Below are positions 12,590-24,531 of a stretch of 64,000 nucleotides of DNA, piece after piece. Both the position numbers and the translations under genes were made by a program. Source of the DNA: Isoetes taiwanensis (Eukaryota > Streptophyta > Lycopodiopsida > Isoetales > Isoetaceae). Each line of letters begins with the position of its first letter. Positions within the stretch are counted from its first letter, which is position 1. The stretch is taken from contig JAJEKV010000018.1 in the NCBI GenBank assembly GCA_021234155.1, positions 15,134,925 through 15,198,924 of the forward strand, written 5' to 3'. The notes under the pieces are model-generated. The model searched no databases. It had not been told where the DNA came from and saw only the letters and a list, made by a program, of their open reading frames with translations.

Positions 12590-15500
12590 TTGGGCTCGTT
12601 GGAAAGCTTATCGAACGAGCTTTCCGTCGGTGTATGATTTGTATGGTGTTTCCTCTGTTTTAGTCGCCGGAATCCACCTGACAGTCCCGGCCCTCTATGG
12701 CAACCCCTGACAGCATGCATGCGTTGAAGAAAAGAGCCCGCAATTTGGATACCTCGTCCCCCATCGAAAGCGTGTATCACAGCCGAGGCAATCGTGGTTG
12801 TACAGAACAGCCGGTTCCCTCCGTGCTAAGTCGACAAGCTTGGAGGCATCACGGGACCAACCGCCCGTGGGCTGCGCCAAGAAGCAAAGCTTCTCCAACG
12901 TAAGGAGCCGAATTTCCCTTGTGGAAGTTCGCCTCTGATTATGATTGCGGGGGGAGCCCAAAAGGATAATGACCGATAAGAGGGGAGATACAAGCAACAA
13001 CGCAGCTAGTCACGGAGATGGGGCACCGCTGAATAAGGTCCACCAAATGGATGGAAGACATGGCGCAAGCACGGGCCGACATGAAGGGGTTGCCGCCGGA
13101 TTGTACAAGTCACAAGCATGGCTGGTCGGATAGATGCTAAGGAGAAGGATGTGGAAGCGCAAGGGGCGTGCCCAATTCCTTGAGGAAGCAAAGGCGCATG
13201 TGCAGACATGTCGTGAAGATGCTCACATATAGAGAACCATATGGCCCACTTTACAAAGAAGAGATGCAGGACCTCCGAATGGAGGTGCAACGAGTCCGAG
13301 TGCACCACAAGCCGTTCGCACCAGCACCCCCATACCGCAGGCCGAGGTGGCTCAGGGAATCGAGGGTACTTCGTGAGGAGCAAGACATCCGTGCACGCCG
13401 CCAACCTTATTGTGCGGGGATTGCCTGAGGAGCAAGGTGAGGATTTGCCGTGTAAGCTTACCACCCCGGTACTTGCAAAGCTCCAATTACGTGATTTGGT
13501 TATCAAGAGTCCAATCGTATCGGAGGACCCAGCATGAGACCCTGCTAGTTAAGTTTGCGCCTTGGATTGGGAGGCAAAATCTTTGTTGTTGCACCGCACT
13601 GGGCCGCTTGAAAGGTACGCCCATATACCGGATCTCGATCTCACGCCACCGCAACAACGGGAGAGAAGCCAAGAGTTGGTCAAGATAAGAGAGATTCGAC
13701 AAAGCCGGAGGGGCTGGCCGGTTTGGTTAATGGCAAGATGAAGGTATATGTGCCTCCTCGCCGACAGCGATTCTGCGAGGCGATTCCCACGAACAACAAG
13801 GCCGCAGGGGAAGCGGTCCAGGGCATCGTGCCGTAGGCGAAGCGGGAGAGGGCGGATTGAGGCCTTCCACAACCGCAAAGACATCCATCGGGATCCCGCG
13901 GAGCGTGCTGCCCGAAAGTTAGTCCAACCACGCCAGCCGCCCTCGTGCACTCGATGGGTCCACAAATAAAGAAAGCATAGGGAAAGTGTCTTCGCATTGT
14001 TTCGGAATTGTAGGGGCTTCCCGCGGCGTATGGGCGCGGGGCTTGAATGGGATCGCGACGGACATGGACATCGCCTTCCCCGCAGAGACATGGGAGTATG
14101 AAGGGCATCGATTGCCGACATTCGAGGATATCGGCATTTCTCACTTGCTAATGAGCGCCATGGCGACGCGGTACGGTGGAGTGGCTTGCTACTTTAGGGA
14201 CGCTTTAGCATGCAAGATCACACTTCGTAAGTCCGATGCATTTAACCGCTACATGTGGGTAATGGTATTAGAGCCCGGTCATGTCCCATTGTTTCTTGCT
14301 AGCCGCTACATTCCCCATGCGGGCTCTAAGTTCTACCAGGTACATGATGCGGATTACAGATGTCCGTGATGTCGATAGGAACTCGTATGATGACATAGAC
14401 CGCTATACACAGCAGGGACAGGTGTTTTTGCTAGGAGATTTCAATGCTCGTACGGCGCAGTTGCAGTCGGTGACCTTCCAAGGTGACGCTAATGCCGATC
14501 CGCTTTGGCTTGAGACAAATTGCTACTCAAAGATACACGCACTCCCGTGGATATGGTGGCTAGACCATTTGGCGTGCAAATGGTCCAGCTCTGCCAGGTT
14601 TTTGACATGGTAATTTGTAATGGTATGCATCGATGGCCACACTCAGGGGGTGTTACTTGCAGGAGTGATAGGCAAGATGGGGGAGCTAGTGTGTTGGATT
14701 ACCTTCTCGCCCGTAGCAAAGACTCTGACATGGTTACACACTTCTCCATTGGCACAAACACGGGGGATGAGGAGGCTTTGTCGATCACTACCCGCTTTAT
14801 GTCACGTTGAATTGGGAGCACTCAATAGTGGAGACACCGCAAAGGGGCGTGGAGGGTTACCATATATCCCACGCCATCGTAAGGCGAAACAATGAATCTG
14901 TGTTGGTGCGGGAGTTGCTGTGGGGTTTGATAGCTTCTACACACCGCAAGACAGTGCATGGTCGGTGAAGGCGCCAGCTTTTACCGCCGGGCTTCCTTTG
15001 TAAAGGAAGGACCCTCCAAGGAGGGACACCGCCAAGATTTTCATGAGAACCCGTGGTTTGATGTTTGATTGCAAGGCTCTAAAGAGCCAAATGCGCTTGT
15101 CATAGATCCACGCTTCGCGCCACGTGCCCCGCAAGACTATAAGCTCTTCCTAAAAGCCAAGAAGGGGAGATACATGGCAGAAACCCCAGTGAGCTCGCTT
15201 GACATGCTCATGGCGAGCCAAAAAAAGCTTTTGGCGTAAGGTGTTATACCGTGGCGCCCGTGCTGGTAATGTAAGTGTGGAGCAATGGATGCACCGCTAT
15301 GGACTTATATGACCCCCGTGAGCTAATGCCGGGTCCCGAATCGTAGGAGAGGTGCCGCAGCTCACACGGGAGGATGTCCGCCAGGGTCTCGTGCATCCGG
15401 CGAATGGCAAGGCAAAGGATTTACAGGGGCTGCAAGCCGAGCTGTTGAAATGGGGTGGCCCATCTATGGTAGGGCCCCCGACGGTGATCATTAATCAAGC

Positions 15501-17482
15501 TCGAAGCGAGGGGCTCCCTCGAGAGTGGATGGTTAGTAAGGTTGTTCCCCTGCATAAAGCCGGTAATACGGATGAGCCGGGCGAATTACCGATGATTATG
15601 GTAAGCTCGGGCCGCTTGCAAAGCTCCCGGCAGGGTGGTGGAGAAGAAACTCACTAAGTGGGGGCGAGGAGGCGGGGTGCGGGCAATTGGCAGGCGGGGC
15701 TTTCGCCCATCTCACTCCACGAATCGACCATATCTTCACTTTGAGAGTATTGATGGAGGCAAGCCTAATGCGCGACGAGACTTGTATTGCCGCTTTGTAG
15801 ATTTTAAGATCGCATATGATACCGCCCCCGTGAGACATGCCGCGGGCGAGGTTGCAAGAATTGCGAGTTCCACAGAGTTGCGTAATGGGGTGCACCAGCC
15901 TTTATGATGGGATTTATGCCGCGACCGCCTTATGAAGATCGGGCGGGTAGCTAGCACTATGGGAGTTAAGCAGGGCGCCCGCTGTCTCCAACGCTTTTGG
16001 GTTGTACATTGATAGCTTGGAGACGGGATGCAGCACCATGGGGAGCCGGGTGCAATTATCCGAGGCGACCTATGTGAGCCGCTTACTATATGCGGATGAT
16101 GTAGCTTTGCTAGCCCATACGGCCAGCCAGTATGCAAGAAGATTTGGATGCCCCCGGTGGGTTCTGTGGGGCAACGGAATGACAGTGAACTTACACAAAA
16201 CTAAGCTTCTCACGATCCTGTCCTCGCAACACCCTATCCCTGAGTTATATTACGTGGGGCAGAAGTGGAGATGGTGCGAGCTTCAAGTATCCGGGAATTG
16301 ATTTCACTACTAACATGCCGTGGGATGAGTGTGTGGAGAGGAGAGCCGCAGGCAGGCGGAAGGCTTTATATGCAATTGCAAAACGCTGCGTGTTGCCTGG
16401 ATAGATCTCGCGGATCGGGCGAGGAGAGCACACCTCTTTAGGGCTTTGGTCGAGCCGGTGCTGCTATATGGGGTGGAGGTTTGGGGCCCAGCCAGCTAGC
16501 AAAAACACGGGGATAGGTTGGAAAGGGTGCAAAAAGCTTTCTTGACATATAGCTTGGGAGTGAAGGACACCGCATCGTGACGATTTTGTTGTATGAGACG
16601 GGGTTACGCCTTTACAAAGATTCGCTTGCGCAGCATCTTACTTGCTTCCATAAGGTGGATGGGATGGATGAGCATCGCTGCCCCCACACAAAGCGGTGTT
16701 GTTAACGCAGGGGGCCCCCGGGGTCAAAGAGGGTATGGCACGAGCAATCGTAAGGGATGGTTTAGAGGTGGTCTATGGATTACCAAATGATGGTGGCACC
16801 GCAGCATTCTCGACGCGCAGTAATAGGCAATTGGATGCGGGCTATGCCACCACCCCGTGGGATGCCTCTACTCTTGCAAAGCCCAAGGCGAGCACTATCA
16901 CGCCGAGTTAATCCCCGCCTTTGAGCATGGACCCCATCGGTACTTGCCAAAGCACACATCTCGTGAAGAAACGGAGAGCTATTGCTGCCATAAGGGCGGG
17001 TTCCCATTACCTCGAATTGAAACAGTCACCGGGGGTGAATGGCGGGCACCGGGATCCCTGTGGAGGAGAGGATATGTCGGTGTTGTGAGATGCACATGAT
17101 AGAGGATGAGTACCATGCCCTCCAAAGATTGCCCAAAGATATGCCCGTGTCCGAGCAAATACACACCGATCTTAGATGCTCGACACACCGCTACATCGCT
17201 TACTCGCATCACCTATGGTAGCCGACCGGGAGCTTACATCCCGCGGTTTTTCCGGCCGTTAGACTTGCTCTTCGGGGGCATGGTATTTGAGAGCCTACTG
17301 TTAGGGTTTTTTCTCCCAAGTGGGGGTTTTTTCATCCCGGTAGTAGGGTTCTACTGTACAGTTACATTGTTTGTTTTTGGTGTTGGGGTTTTTGGCTTCT
17401 TTGCCTGTTCTCTGCATGTACCGTCTCATAGGCCTATGGCCTCCGTGGACGTTAAAATAAACTTCCTTCCTTCCTTCCTTTA
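12590..17482 (+). mobile_element. LINE B: damaged non-LTR retrotransposon
   Basis: GC-rich and coding in small pieces across all three plus frames. Recognisable blocks, in order, are: endonuclease start (NCRGFPRRMG-like, about 14,004); LLGDFNARTAQ (about 14,425); a VLDYLLARSKDSD block (about 14,690); RT NGKAKDLQGLQAELLKWGG (about 15,400); AGFRPSHST and CRFVDFKIAYD (15,695-15,820); LLYADDVALLAH (about 16,085); and a C-terminal C-x2-C...EDEYHAL motif (about 17,065-17,110). The 3' end is CCGTGGACGTTAAAATAAA followed by a TTCC tail. Frame changes occur roughly every 100-300 bases. The same GC-rich indel pattern is seen in the LTR element, so some breaks may be consensus errors rather than decay. 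Confidence 0.8.
17463..17482 (+). repeat. (TTCC)n tail of LINE B
   Basis: About four to five TTCC units directly follow the conserved LINE 3' end. Confidence 0.8.
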
Positions 17483-18785
17483 CCACTACCATTGCCTTCA
17501 GATGTCGCGTTTAGATCTTAAGCGAAACCCTCCTCCACCATTTTAAGTGCCTCACTAATTGTTCCACTTCTACTTTCCTCCGATATTTGGTTTTGAATCC
17601 ACTCTGAAAACCCTAATCTGCTAATTATTCTCATCGATTCTTATCCTTTCTAAGCAGTACCTCTCAGATATCTCCTAATCCCCCTGGCCTTGCTTGTTTT
17701 GGATCATTACTAACTGTATTTACCTTGGTGCTCATATCATGGCTCTGTTTTTGTAATGTAGAATTAATTCCTCTATCATGATTCTGCTTCTAAAAAATCA
17801 CATTATTTGCATAGATAGAGGAAGAAATCTTACTTATGTTTACGCCCTTTTGATTTGCTTGATCACTATGTGCTTCAGCTCGCAACATGATCTGGTCGTT
17901 ACTATTAATTGCTCCATCAGGTGAAGCCTATGGCATGAAAGAATTAAAAGCCCCATCATCGGGCGCAAGGATTTCCTTATATCCTTGTTGGAGACCAAAG
18001 GCCCTTTTAGTAGATGCATGATTTTCTATAGCCCCCTGCTCTTCCCTTGCAAAGGAGCTTAATCTAGTTCCATTTTCAGTTGCTAATGCTCCCTCGTTGA
18101 TTGGAATTCTATTTCCTTCAAATGCTCCATACTTGAAGATACCTTGTAATGGCAGATTTACTCTACCTCATCCCGCCTGTGTCATGGTGTTGTATAGCTG
18201 CTTCCTTGCTCTTTCCATGGGGGTCCCCAGGATGGCAAATTTTAGTTTCATGGTGCCAATTTGGCACTTATACAACATGTTGTTGCACATCTCCATCGAT
18301 GATCCTTCTATGCCAGTTTTGAGGTTGCAAAAAACCTCTCCAGAATTTGGGGATTTTGTCCAGAATGCTAAAATTGATCCCTCCTGTAAACTATTTGCGA
18401 GTCTGGGATTATTTGCGAGTCTGGGATTATTGCTGCCTCTTGAGCAACCGTTCGACTTGCTGCCTCCACATCCGCCACATCAGCATCCATTCTAGAAGAA
18501 GTAGAACTCTATTGACCATGATTTTCAATAAATGTACCACAAAAGGCAAGGAAAAACAAGGAGAGCAACGTGCAAGAAGAAGAGGGGCAAGACAAAGATG
18601 TTATGATGAAAATGACACATGTAAAATGTATCAAATACGGTAAGTATGTACAAAATATAATTCCATGGTGACAACTACCTCCAAAATGGTCAATATACAA
18701 CATCATCACTTAAATGCATCACATAATATCCAAATTTAAAGACCATGATTGAGCAATCTCATAAAATGAAGATGGGTCTCTCATC
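17483..18785. other. Unassigned, one 20-bp tandem duplication
   Basis: No recognisable protein in any frame. The phrase TTTGCGAGTCTGGGATTA is duplicated in tandem at about 18,398-18,435. On the minus strand, 18,070-17,520 has long but interrupted hydrophilic frames that could be a very old LINE ORF1. I cannot support that further. Confidence 0.35.
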
Positions 18786-18789
18786 TCTG

Positions 18790-21398
18790 ATCCTGAGCAA
18801 CTTAAGTTCTTTATGCATGGCCACTTTTCTTCTTTTTTTGATTCTTGTCGCCTTCCCTTCCAATCATATTTTCAGGAGGCATTACTTGCAAAGATACATC
18901 CTATTATATCTGAGGAGCAAAGAGCTACTCTAGAAGAAGAGATTACGGTGAATGATTTAGCATATGCTACCTTCCTTTTGAAGAAAGGAAAGTGTCCTGT
19001 GATTCATGGTATTCCTATGGAGTTCTTTCAGGAGTTATGGGATTGGGCTGGCGATGATGTGTACGATGCGTTTCAGGATTTCAAGAGGCAAAGGCGTCTA
19101 GACAAAATTCTTAACTCTGGCTGCATTTCTCTCATTTCCAAATGTAAGGAGCCTTCATCAATTTCGGACTACCGCCCTATCACCTTGCTATCTTCTCTGT
19201 ACAAGATTTTTGCCAAAGCTTATGCACAAAAGCTTTGGGATATTCTTGTTGATTCCATATCCTCTACATGGTCAGGATTTCTCCCACGACGATGCAATGT
19301 AGCTGCTGCTTATGAAGGTATTTATTGGGCTCGACTTCAGGGCCATGAAATTGTATATTTGAAGCTGGACTTTGCAAAAGCGTACGATAGTGTTGATTGG
19401 GCCTTCTTAGAGAAATGTCTCTTACGCTTTGGTTTTGGTGCACAATTCACAGATGATATCATGAGGCTTCATTATTCTGCTCGCTCTTCTATTCTCTTCC
19501 ACGGGGAACCCTCAACATTCTTTCAGGTGGGTCGTGGCATCCGTCAGGACTGCCCATTAGCTCCATTATTATTTACAGTTGTGGCAGAGGTCCTTGCCCA
19601 GGTCTTCTCTCTTGCCGCTCAGGAGGGAATTTTGCATGGACTTCCTATGAACAATGGGTTGCAGGAGATCTGTAATCAATATGCGGATAACACTTTCCTT
19701 TTTTTGAGGGCAGATGAGCAAAATTTGCAGAATGCCATTTCCTTGTTGGATTCTTTTTCCCTAGCATCTGGTATTTTTGTGGGTTGGCAGAAGTGCACAG
19801 CACTATGGGCATTGGACTCTCCAGTTCCACCATGCGTAACTGCCTATCCATGAAAGATCCTTCCCCATAGTAAAGCAACCAAACTTCTTGGTATCCCTGT
19901 AGGTGTTCATATATTCATCAGGAAATGCTTGGGAGGCAGTGATTAAGGGCTTGGAAAAGCACCTTTTCTGGTGGTCCACAGCTAACCTTTCCATGGCGGG
20001 ATGAATTGTTGTGGCTAAGACAGTTTTAAGTAGCACCCATGTGTATATGCCTTCATTCATGTTGGCTCCGCAGTCAAAAGTACAACTCATTGTCGGGGTT
20101 GTCAGGAACTTCATTTGGAGGGGAACAGAGGGGGATGCTACTGTCAAAGTCAGTTGGGAAAGTGCATGTTGCCAAAGCATTTTGGCGGCATTGGGATGAT
20201 CAATTAAGGTGATGAATTCTAAGTTTATTTAGAGATTTTTGAATAATGTGGAGGAGTCCCCAGGTTCCCGTCTTGTTTATCAGTCTTTGCAAATATGTAT
20301 TTCTTTTGGGTCTCCATCTATTAGACCATTTTTTCCCTGGGCTCTATTTTATCTACTGACCGCATACCCTGATGCTTCTCCATTTCTTAGAAAATTTCTA
20401 GTTGCGTGGGAGACTGTACAATCTCTCTTTCATTTTCACCATCTTGCGCACACTAGCACTATTGCAAGTTGTTGGTGGATTCCATTAGACGGTGGTCCTC
20501 TGGTATCTTCAGTCCACCCGTTGATGCAGCGTCAATGGAGATCAGCAGGTGTATATATGATATCGGATTGGTATAATAATCAAAGACAGTTGCTGACATG
20601 GGAAGAGTTTAGAGCTAGTTCCTCCTTTTAATCTAGGATCGGGCTATTTGGCAGAAGGTGTCTTCAATTCTTCCTCCAATAACACAAGTGGATGACCCCC
20701 AGCCTTGGGTAGTTCATGAGCGTGTCAAAGCAGATAAGTTGGTGAATTCCATGTACAAGGTCTTGCTTGATGCGGACGTCTTGCCTCTTTCATCCAAATG
20801 GCCTTTGGTCATTCCTAGGGACCGGCAAAAAGCATTATGGAAATTGGTATGGGATAAACTACACCATCCCAAAGTATCTGTTTTATGGTGGCAAGTCATT
20901 CATTGTTGTCTGCGCGTTAATATTCTGGTGCACAGATTTCCTCTAGAGGTATCTGCATCCTGTGTAAACATGTCAGGCATGTTTGGTCGTGGCTTCAAGG
21001 CCTCTATCGTTGCAATTTGAATAGCCAGCAGGTGGTATTCGTAATCTATCCAAATGGTTGGGAAATTTTGGCAAAAAGGGCGTTTCATTTGGCTTCTGCA
21101 TGGATCATCTGGTCCATTTGGAAAAGAAAAAATCTTCTCATATTCAAAGGTCTTGCTTGTTCAGATGCACAGGTCCTTCTTGATGCCCAACAACGAATTG
21201 TCAAAGCATTCATGCACTCATCAATTGCTAATGAGGTGAAGAGCCATATTTGGAAGCACTATCTTCAGATTCACACTTATTAATGAGATTTTCTCTCTTC
21301 ATACTGGTTAGATGTTGTATTTGAGTAGGGTGGATTTGCTCGGGTGGACATTCTCTCCACTGAGTTTTTAGTCCCCATTGTCCTTTGTAACAAAAACC
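18790..21398 (+). mobile_element. LINE E: 5'-truncated plant L1-type LINE
   Basis: The element lacks ORF1 and endonuclease and starts just before the RT domain. It continues through the thumb and C-terminal zinc-binding region (zf-RVT-like, KALWKLVWDKLHHPKVSVLWW, about 20,830-20,895) to an A-rich end of AACAAAAACC units at 21,389-21,412. This family differs from LINEs A-D: its tail is A-rich rather than a microsatellite, and its RT motifs are those of plant L1 elements. Truncation at the 5' end is the usual outcome of incomplete reverse transcription. The inverted repeat starting at 21,399 abuts the tail. Confidence 0.82.
18813..19853 (+). pseudogene. LINE E reverse transcriptase domain
   Basis: A 346-residue open frame covering most of a LINE RT. 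In order it has HGIPMEFFQELW, NSGCISLISK, SDYRPITLLSSLYKIFAKAYA, GFLPRRC, LKLDFAKAYDSVDW (first catalytic Asp), GIRQDCPLAPLLF and QYADNTFLF. The last block should be (Y/F)ADD. Here the second catalytic aspartate is Asn, which would abolish polymerase activity. The frame stops at 19,853 before the thumb is complete, and coding continues in other frames downstream. This is therefore an inactive copy, although the RT frame itself is surprisingly intact. Confidence 0.85.
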
Positions 21399-21852
21399 AT
21401 AACAAAAACCATTATATTAAATTAAATTAAACCATTACATTAAACCATTACATTACCTTTAAATTAAATCCCCCTTCAAACCCCCTTTGGTTTGGGTGCA
21501 TATTCACACGGGGGGTGACTCCGGGCAACGAGAGCTGTTGGATAGGCATATTCACCCTTTATTCTTTAATCTACACCGTACGCAAAGTTCCTCGTTTGTG
21601 GGGTATGGAAGTATGGAATTTGCTATACTGTATAACAAGATTTGCAAAATACTATAAGATTTGAGGTAATATACTATATGGTGTTAATTTTGTACGTGCA
21701 AAACATAATTATAGGGGCTCTCGCTTTCCCCTCGCCACCCCGTGTGAATATGCACCCAAACCAAAGGGGGTTTGAAGGGGGATTTAATTTAAAGGTAATG
21801 TAATGGTTTAATGTAATGGTTTAATTTAATTTAATATAATGGTTTTTGTTAT
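21399..21852. repeat. Perfect inverted repeat, 116-bp arms (foldback/MITE-like)
   Basis: The left arm (about 21,399-21,514) and right arm (about 21,737-21,852) are exact reverse complements as far as I can read, separated by about 222 bp of non-coding spacer. Arms start ATAACAAAAACC and end near TTCACACGGGG. Arm identity implies recent origin or gene conversion. No clear target duplication is seen. The outer ends overlap the A-rich tail of LINE E, so insertion into that tail, or an inverted duplication including it, are both possible. Confidence 0.88.
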
Positions 21853-22800
21853 AGGTTAAAAAATTTTTTTGCCCCTTCGGGGCAAAGAACAAACAACGTG
21901 ACTTCACACTTGGATGAGTTGATGTTATATTTTGTAAATAATAATATGTCGGATGTAAAACATGTAGCAATATCTAATAAGTAGCAATATAACAAAAAAA
22001 AAAAAAAAAAAAAAAAAAAAACAATAATATGAAGCCTAAGAAACTATAATATTATAGCATAATGTTTGTAGCATTTGATTCTTGCGTAGACATGTCCATA
22101 ATGGTAGACATTCAAAGGAAGGATGAGATTTTTAAGTTTTAACCTTATAGAATGGGCAGTAGATATAAAGGAGGTGCATTTCTGAAGACATAGGCTTAAC
22201 GAACCTATTTCATAGTTAATTTTCTGCAAAAGTACAACTCGACAACTGTATATCTAGCATAAGTGCATGAAGCAGACATCAAACATGCCAAAGGATAATG
22301 CTGCATCAAACATTCTGCAAGACAGGTATGGCTACATTATGGAGCAAGAGCGGCTGCATTCTGGCTGTAAAGTAAAAGCATTTCAACTTTAAGCATGAAA
22401 TTTCTTTACATTGCAACAACACCTTTGATAAAGCAAGAAAATAATTATATATGGCACCGTACCATAGATTCACGGCAGAGCATCATGGCAGATGGAATGG
22501 TATCACATGTTGGATTAAATAAAATCGTGCTTGTTCTTGAACACTACATTCAAACACAAATCTATCCAAGCAGCTCCCTGCTCCCATCTATCTCTGAAGC
22601 CAAATTTGCTGGCTCCATTGCCTGAGCGATAAGGTACCGTAGCATGATGATTTACATTCATTCTCGCTTCGTTTCCGTGCTAGAATACGTGATATCTGCA
22701 ATCCTCCGCTAAATGCTTGGTTAAAGAGCGACCTCTAGAAGCTAAGAAACCGCGGCTCTTTTGCATCCAAGCACCACGTATCCTTCTTTTTACCTAAGAT
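21853..22800. other. Unassigned, with a hairpin and poly-A tract
   Basis: TTTGCCCCTTCGGGGCAAAG near 21,869-21,889 forms a strong hairpin with a TTCG loop. A run of about 28 A lies at 21,994-22,021. Otherwise AT-rich with no supported gene. Confidence 0.5.
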
Positions 22801-22961
22801 GACTTTCGAGCAAACTCAGCCATCTACACCTTTAACTTGCCAAAGGAGCAACCAAGAAGAACATCATAAGATCAAAGCATTCTAGTTTGGTAATATCGTG
22901 CATGGATAAAGTATTCGTAAACATATCTGAAAATATTAAATAAGATAACATTAAAGAGCAC

Positions 22962-23250
22962 CTAAGGCGGACATATGGAAAGGTCTTCAAAAGTCTGTAA
23001 TAAATAAGATTTACTGCCAATCCACAAGCGATGCAAAAGAATGGCAATCCATCCACAACAAAGAGCAGCAGATGGATTGCAAACTCAGCCTGAATAAGAA
23101 TCATGTTAGGAAACCCATGAACATTAAAAGAAAACAAATATACGGGCAATTGTTAAGTTCTACCAGTACCTTAATTGCAATATTTTCGGTTTCCACCGTG
23201 GAAACACAAAGCTCTTCCACAAGTTCTCGCAAGGTAATATAACCCAGTGG
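22962..23250 (-). pseudogene. TEX261/SVP26-like gene fragment (two exons)
   Basis: TEX261 (yeast Svp26) is a small multi-pass ER/Golgi membrane protein that acts as a cargo adaptor for COPII. The first exon-like block (23,250-23,170) reads TGLYYLA and then, after a one-base shift, ELVEE. That matches the conserved GLYYLAELIEE segment of the family. It is bounded by a CAG acceptor and a GT donor. The second block (23,089-22,962) encodes a membrane segment, HLLLFVVDGLPFFCIACGL, and then YYRLLKTFPYVRL, matching the family's Y-x-LL-x-TFPF/Y-I block, again with AG and GT borders. The N-terminal exon is missing and the frameshift breaks the protein, so this is a fragment. Up to one more short exon may lie at about 22,920-22,840. 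Confidence 0.6.
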
Positions 23251-23294
23251 CTGCAACGGAATAAAAATAATACCCGGCAAAGATTTAGAAATTC

Positions 23295-23604
23295 CTAACC
23301 CAGTTGCTGCTTGAAAGATTCGGATTCTCGGGCTACCAAGTCGTCCTGATCCGCCAAAGCCTCCCAGCAATCATATGCCTCTTCGCCCTTGAGAAGTATA
23401 CATCGTTCTGCATAACAAAAGAAGTGAAAATGTGTGACAAACTCTAGAAAAACAGGAGAAAAACAAGATTTTGTGAAGAAGAATACCGGAAAGGGCTTGC
23501 TCGGCCTTCTTAAGGAAAGGAGGTTCCTTGATGAGGCGGCTAAGTCTAGACTGGTTGAAGGGCTCCATTTTAGGGATAGAGTTGGACTGCTCGGCCAAAG
23601 ACAT
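23295..23604 (-). CDS. Unrecognised two-exon gene fragment
   Basis: Exon 1 (23,604-23,487) starts MSLAEQSNSIPKMEPFNQ and continues with a basic, leucine-rich helix. It is joined through a 79-bp GT-AG intron to exon 2 (23,407 to TAG at 23,295), which carries GEEAYDCWEALADQDDL. The joined product is about 75 residues. CTAGGGTT just upstream of the start resembles plant 5' leaders. I do not recognise the family. The protein stops immediately before the TEX261-like exon, only about 45 bp away. That is too short for a normal plant intron, so the stop or junction is probably where two unrelated pieces were joined. Confidence 0.45.
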
Positions 23605-23652
23605 TCTGATACGCGGAGGGTGTTTGGATTGGGAAGCTTGAGGGGCAGACTA

Positions 23653-24531
23653 TTATGATAACCCTAGAAAAAAAAAGTCAGGACCACCCCCAACCCAGCC
23701 TACCATTCCTCTTTTTATGGGTAGCTCTCTAAAAGTATAACCGTGAGGTTCAAAGATGCCTTGCAAAAGAGCATAAGGAGGGCCTTTGACTTCCTGCGAT
23801 ACAGGATTTCCCTCTTTATCCCAAGAGTCACCCCGTCCCTCAGCACGATAGAAGTGACAACCAGCACAATGTCTCAGCTTCAATATTTCTACAATATATG
23901 CTACTGAAAGTGGAGCACAGTCGGGAAGAAGTTTAATATGAATCGTCCCAAGCTTGGTTTCCAGTCCCACAATACCCTGGTTTTTTCCAAATACAAGACC
24001 AGATGTCCAGAACACTTCCTTGCTGGAGTCCTGGACGTCTGGGTATAGAGGATCGTCCTGCTTCTTCAGCCAACACTCGCCATACTTAGAGCCGCATCTC
24101 AATCGATCTCCACAAAAAACCCAAGAGTCGCACTTGCAAGAATCAGAGTCATCGGTGCACATGGCCTTACAAGCTTCGCAGCACGCAGCTGAAGAGTTAA
24201 CTTTATGATCGGATCCCCATTTCACAACCGATCCCCATAGTTCCTGCTTCTCGATACCCCTGCAACAAGCCCTAGTTACTAATTCAGCTCCTTCTTTTAC
24301 TATTCTCCTTCTCGAAATCCCAGGTTCTGCCTCAGGAATTGAAAAGCCACCATCTCGAATAAGGGGAGAAAGAAAAAAGTAGGTTACGATGCAGGCGAGT
24401 GTAGCTATGGCGAGGAAAAGGGATGGGCTTGATCCCTCCGCCTGATGTCGCCGGAGAAAAGAAGAGCTCGACATCTGCATGCCAAGTTTGAAAATTCGTC
24501 TAAAAATGGTGCATTGGAAAAGGGCTTCCAT
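23653..24531 (-). pseudogene. PAN-like/cyclophilin-like membrane protein, C-terminally truncated
   Basis: A 292-residue frame. Residues of about 37-57 form one membrane-spanning segment near the N-terminus (start at Met1 or Met18/20), predicting a type II membrane protein. Residues of about 89-178 are cysteine-rich (CCRG, CCEACKAMC, CKCDSWVFCG, GECWLKK), like a PAN/apple-type domain. From about 190 the sequence GTIHIKLLPDCAPLSVAYI begins a cyclophilin-type fold of the divergent plant class. Homology runs to WVGGGPDFF and then stops abruptly at about 23,671, where the other half of the cyclophilin domain should follow. The last few residues before the TAA come from unrelated DNA, the leader of the neighbouring fragment. 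It is intronless across 860 bp. Without the second half, any isomerase fold would be incomplete. Confidence 0.68.

Noticed and set aside
22840-24531. A single multi-exon gene spanning all three minus-strand pieces
   Set aside because: The pieces belong to different families, a stop and a new start lie between them, and the gap before the TEX261-like exon is too short for a plant intron.
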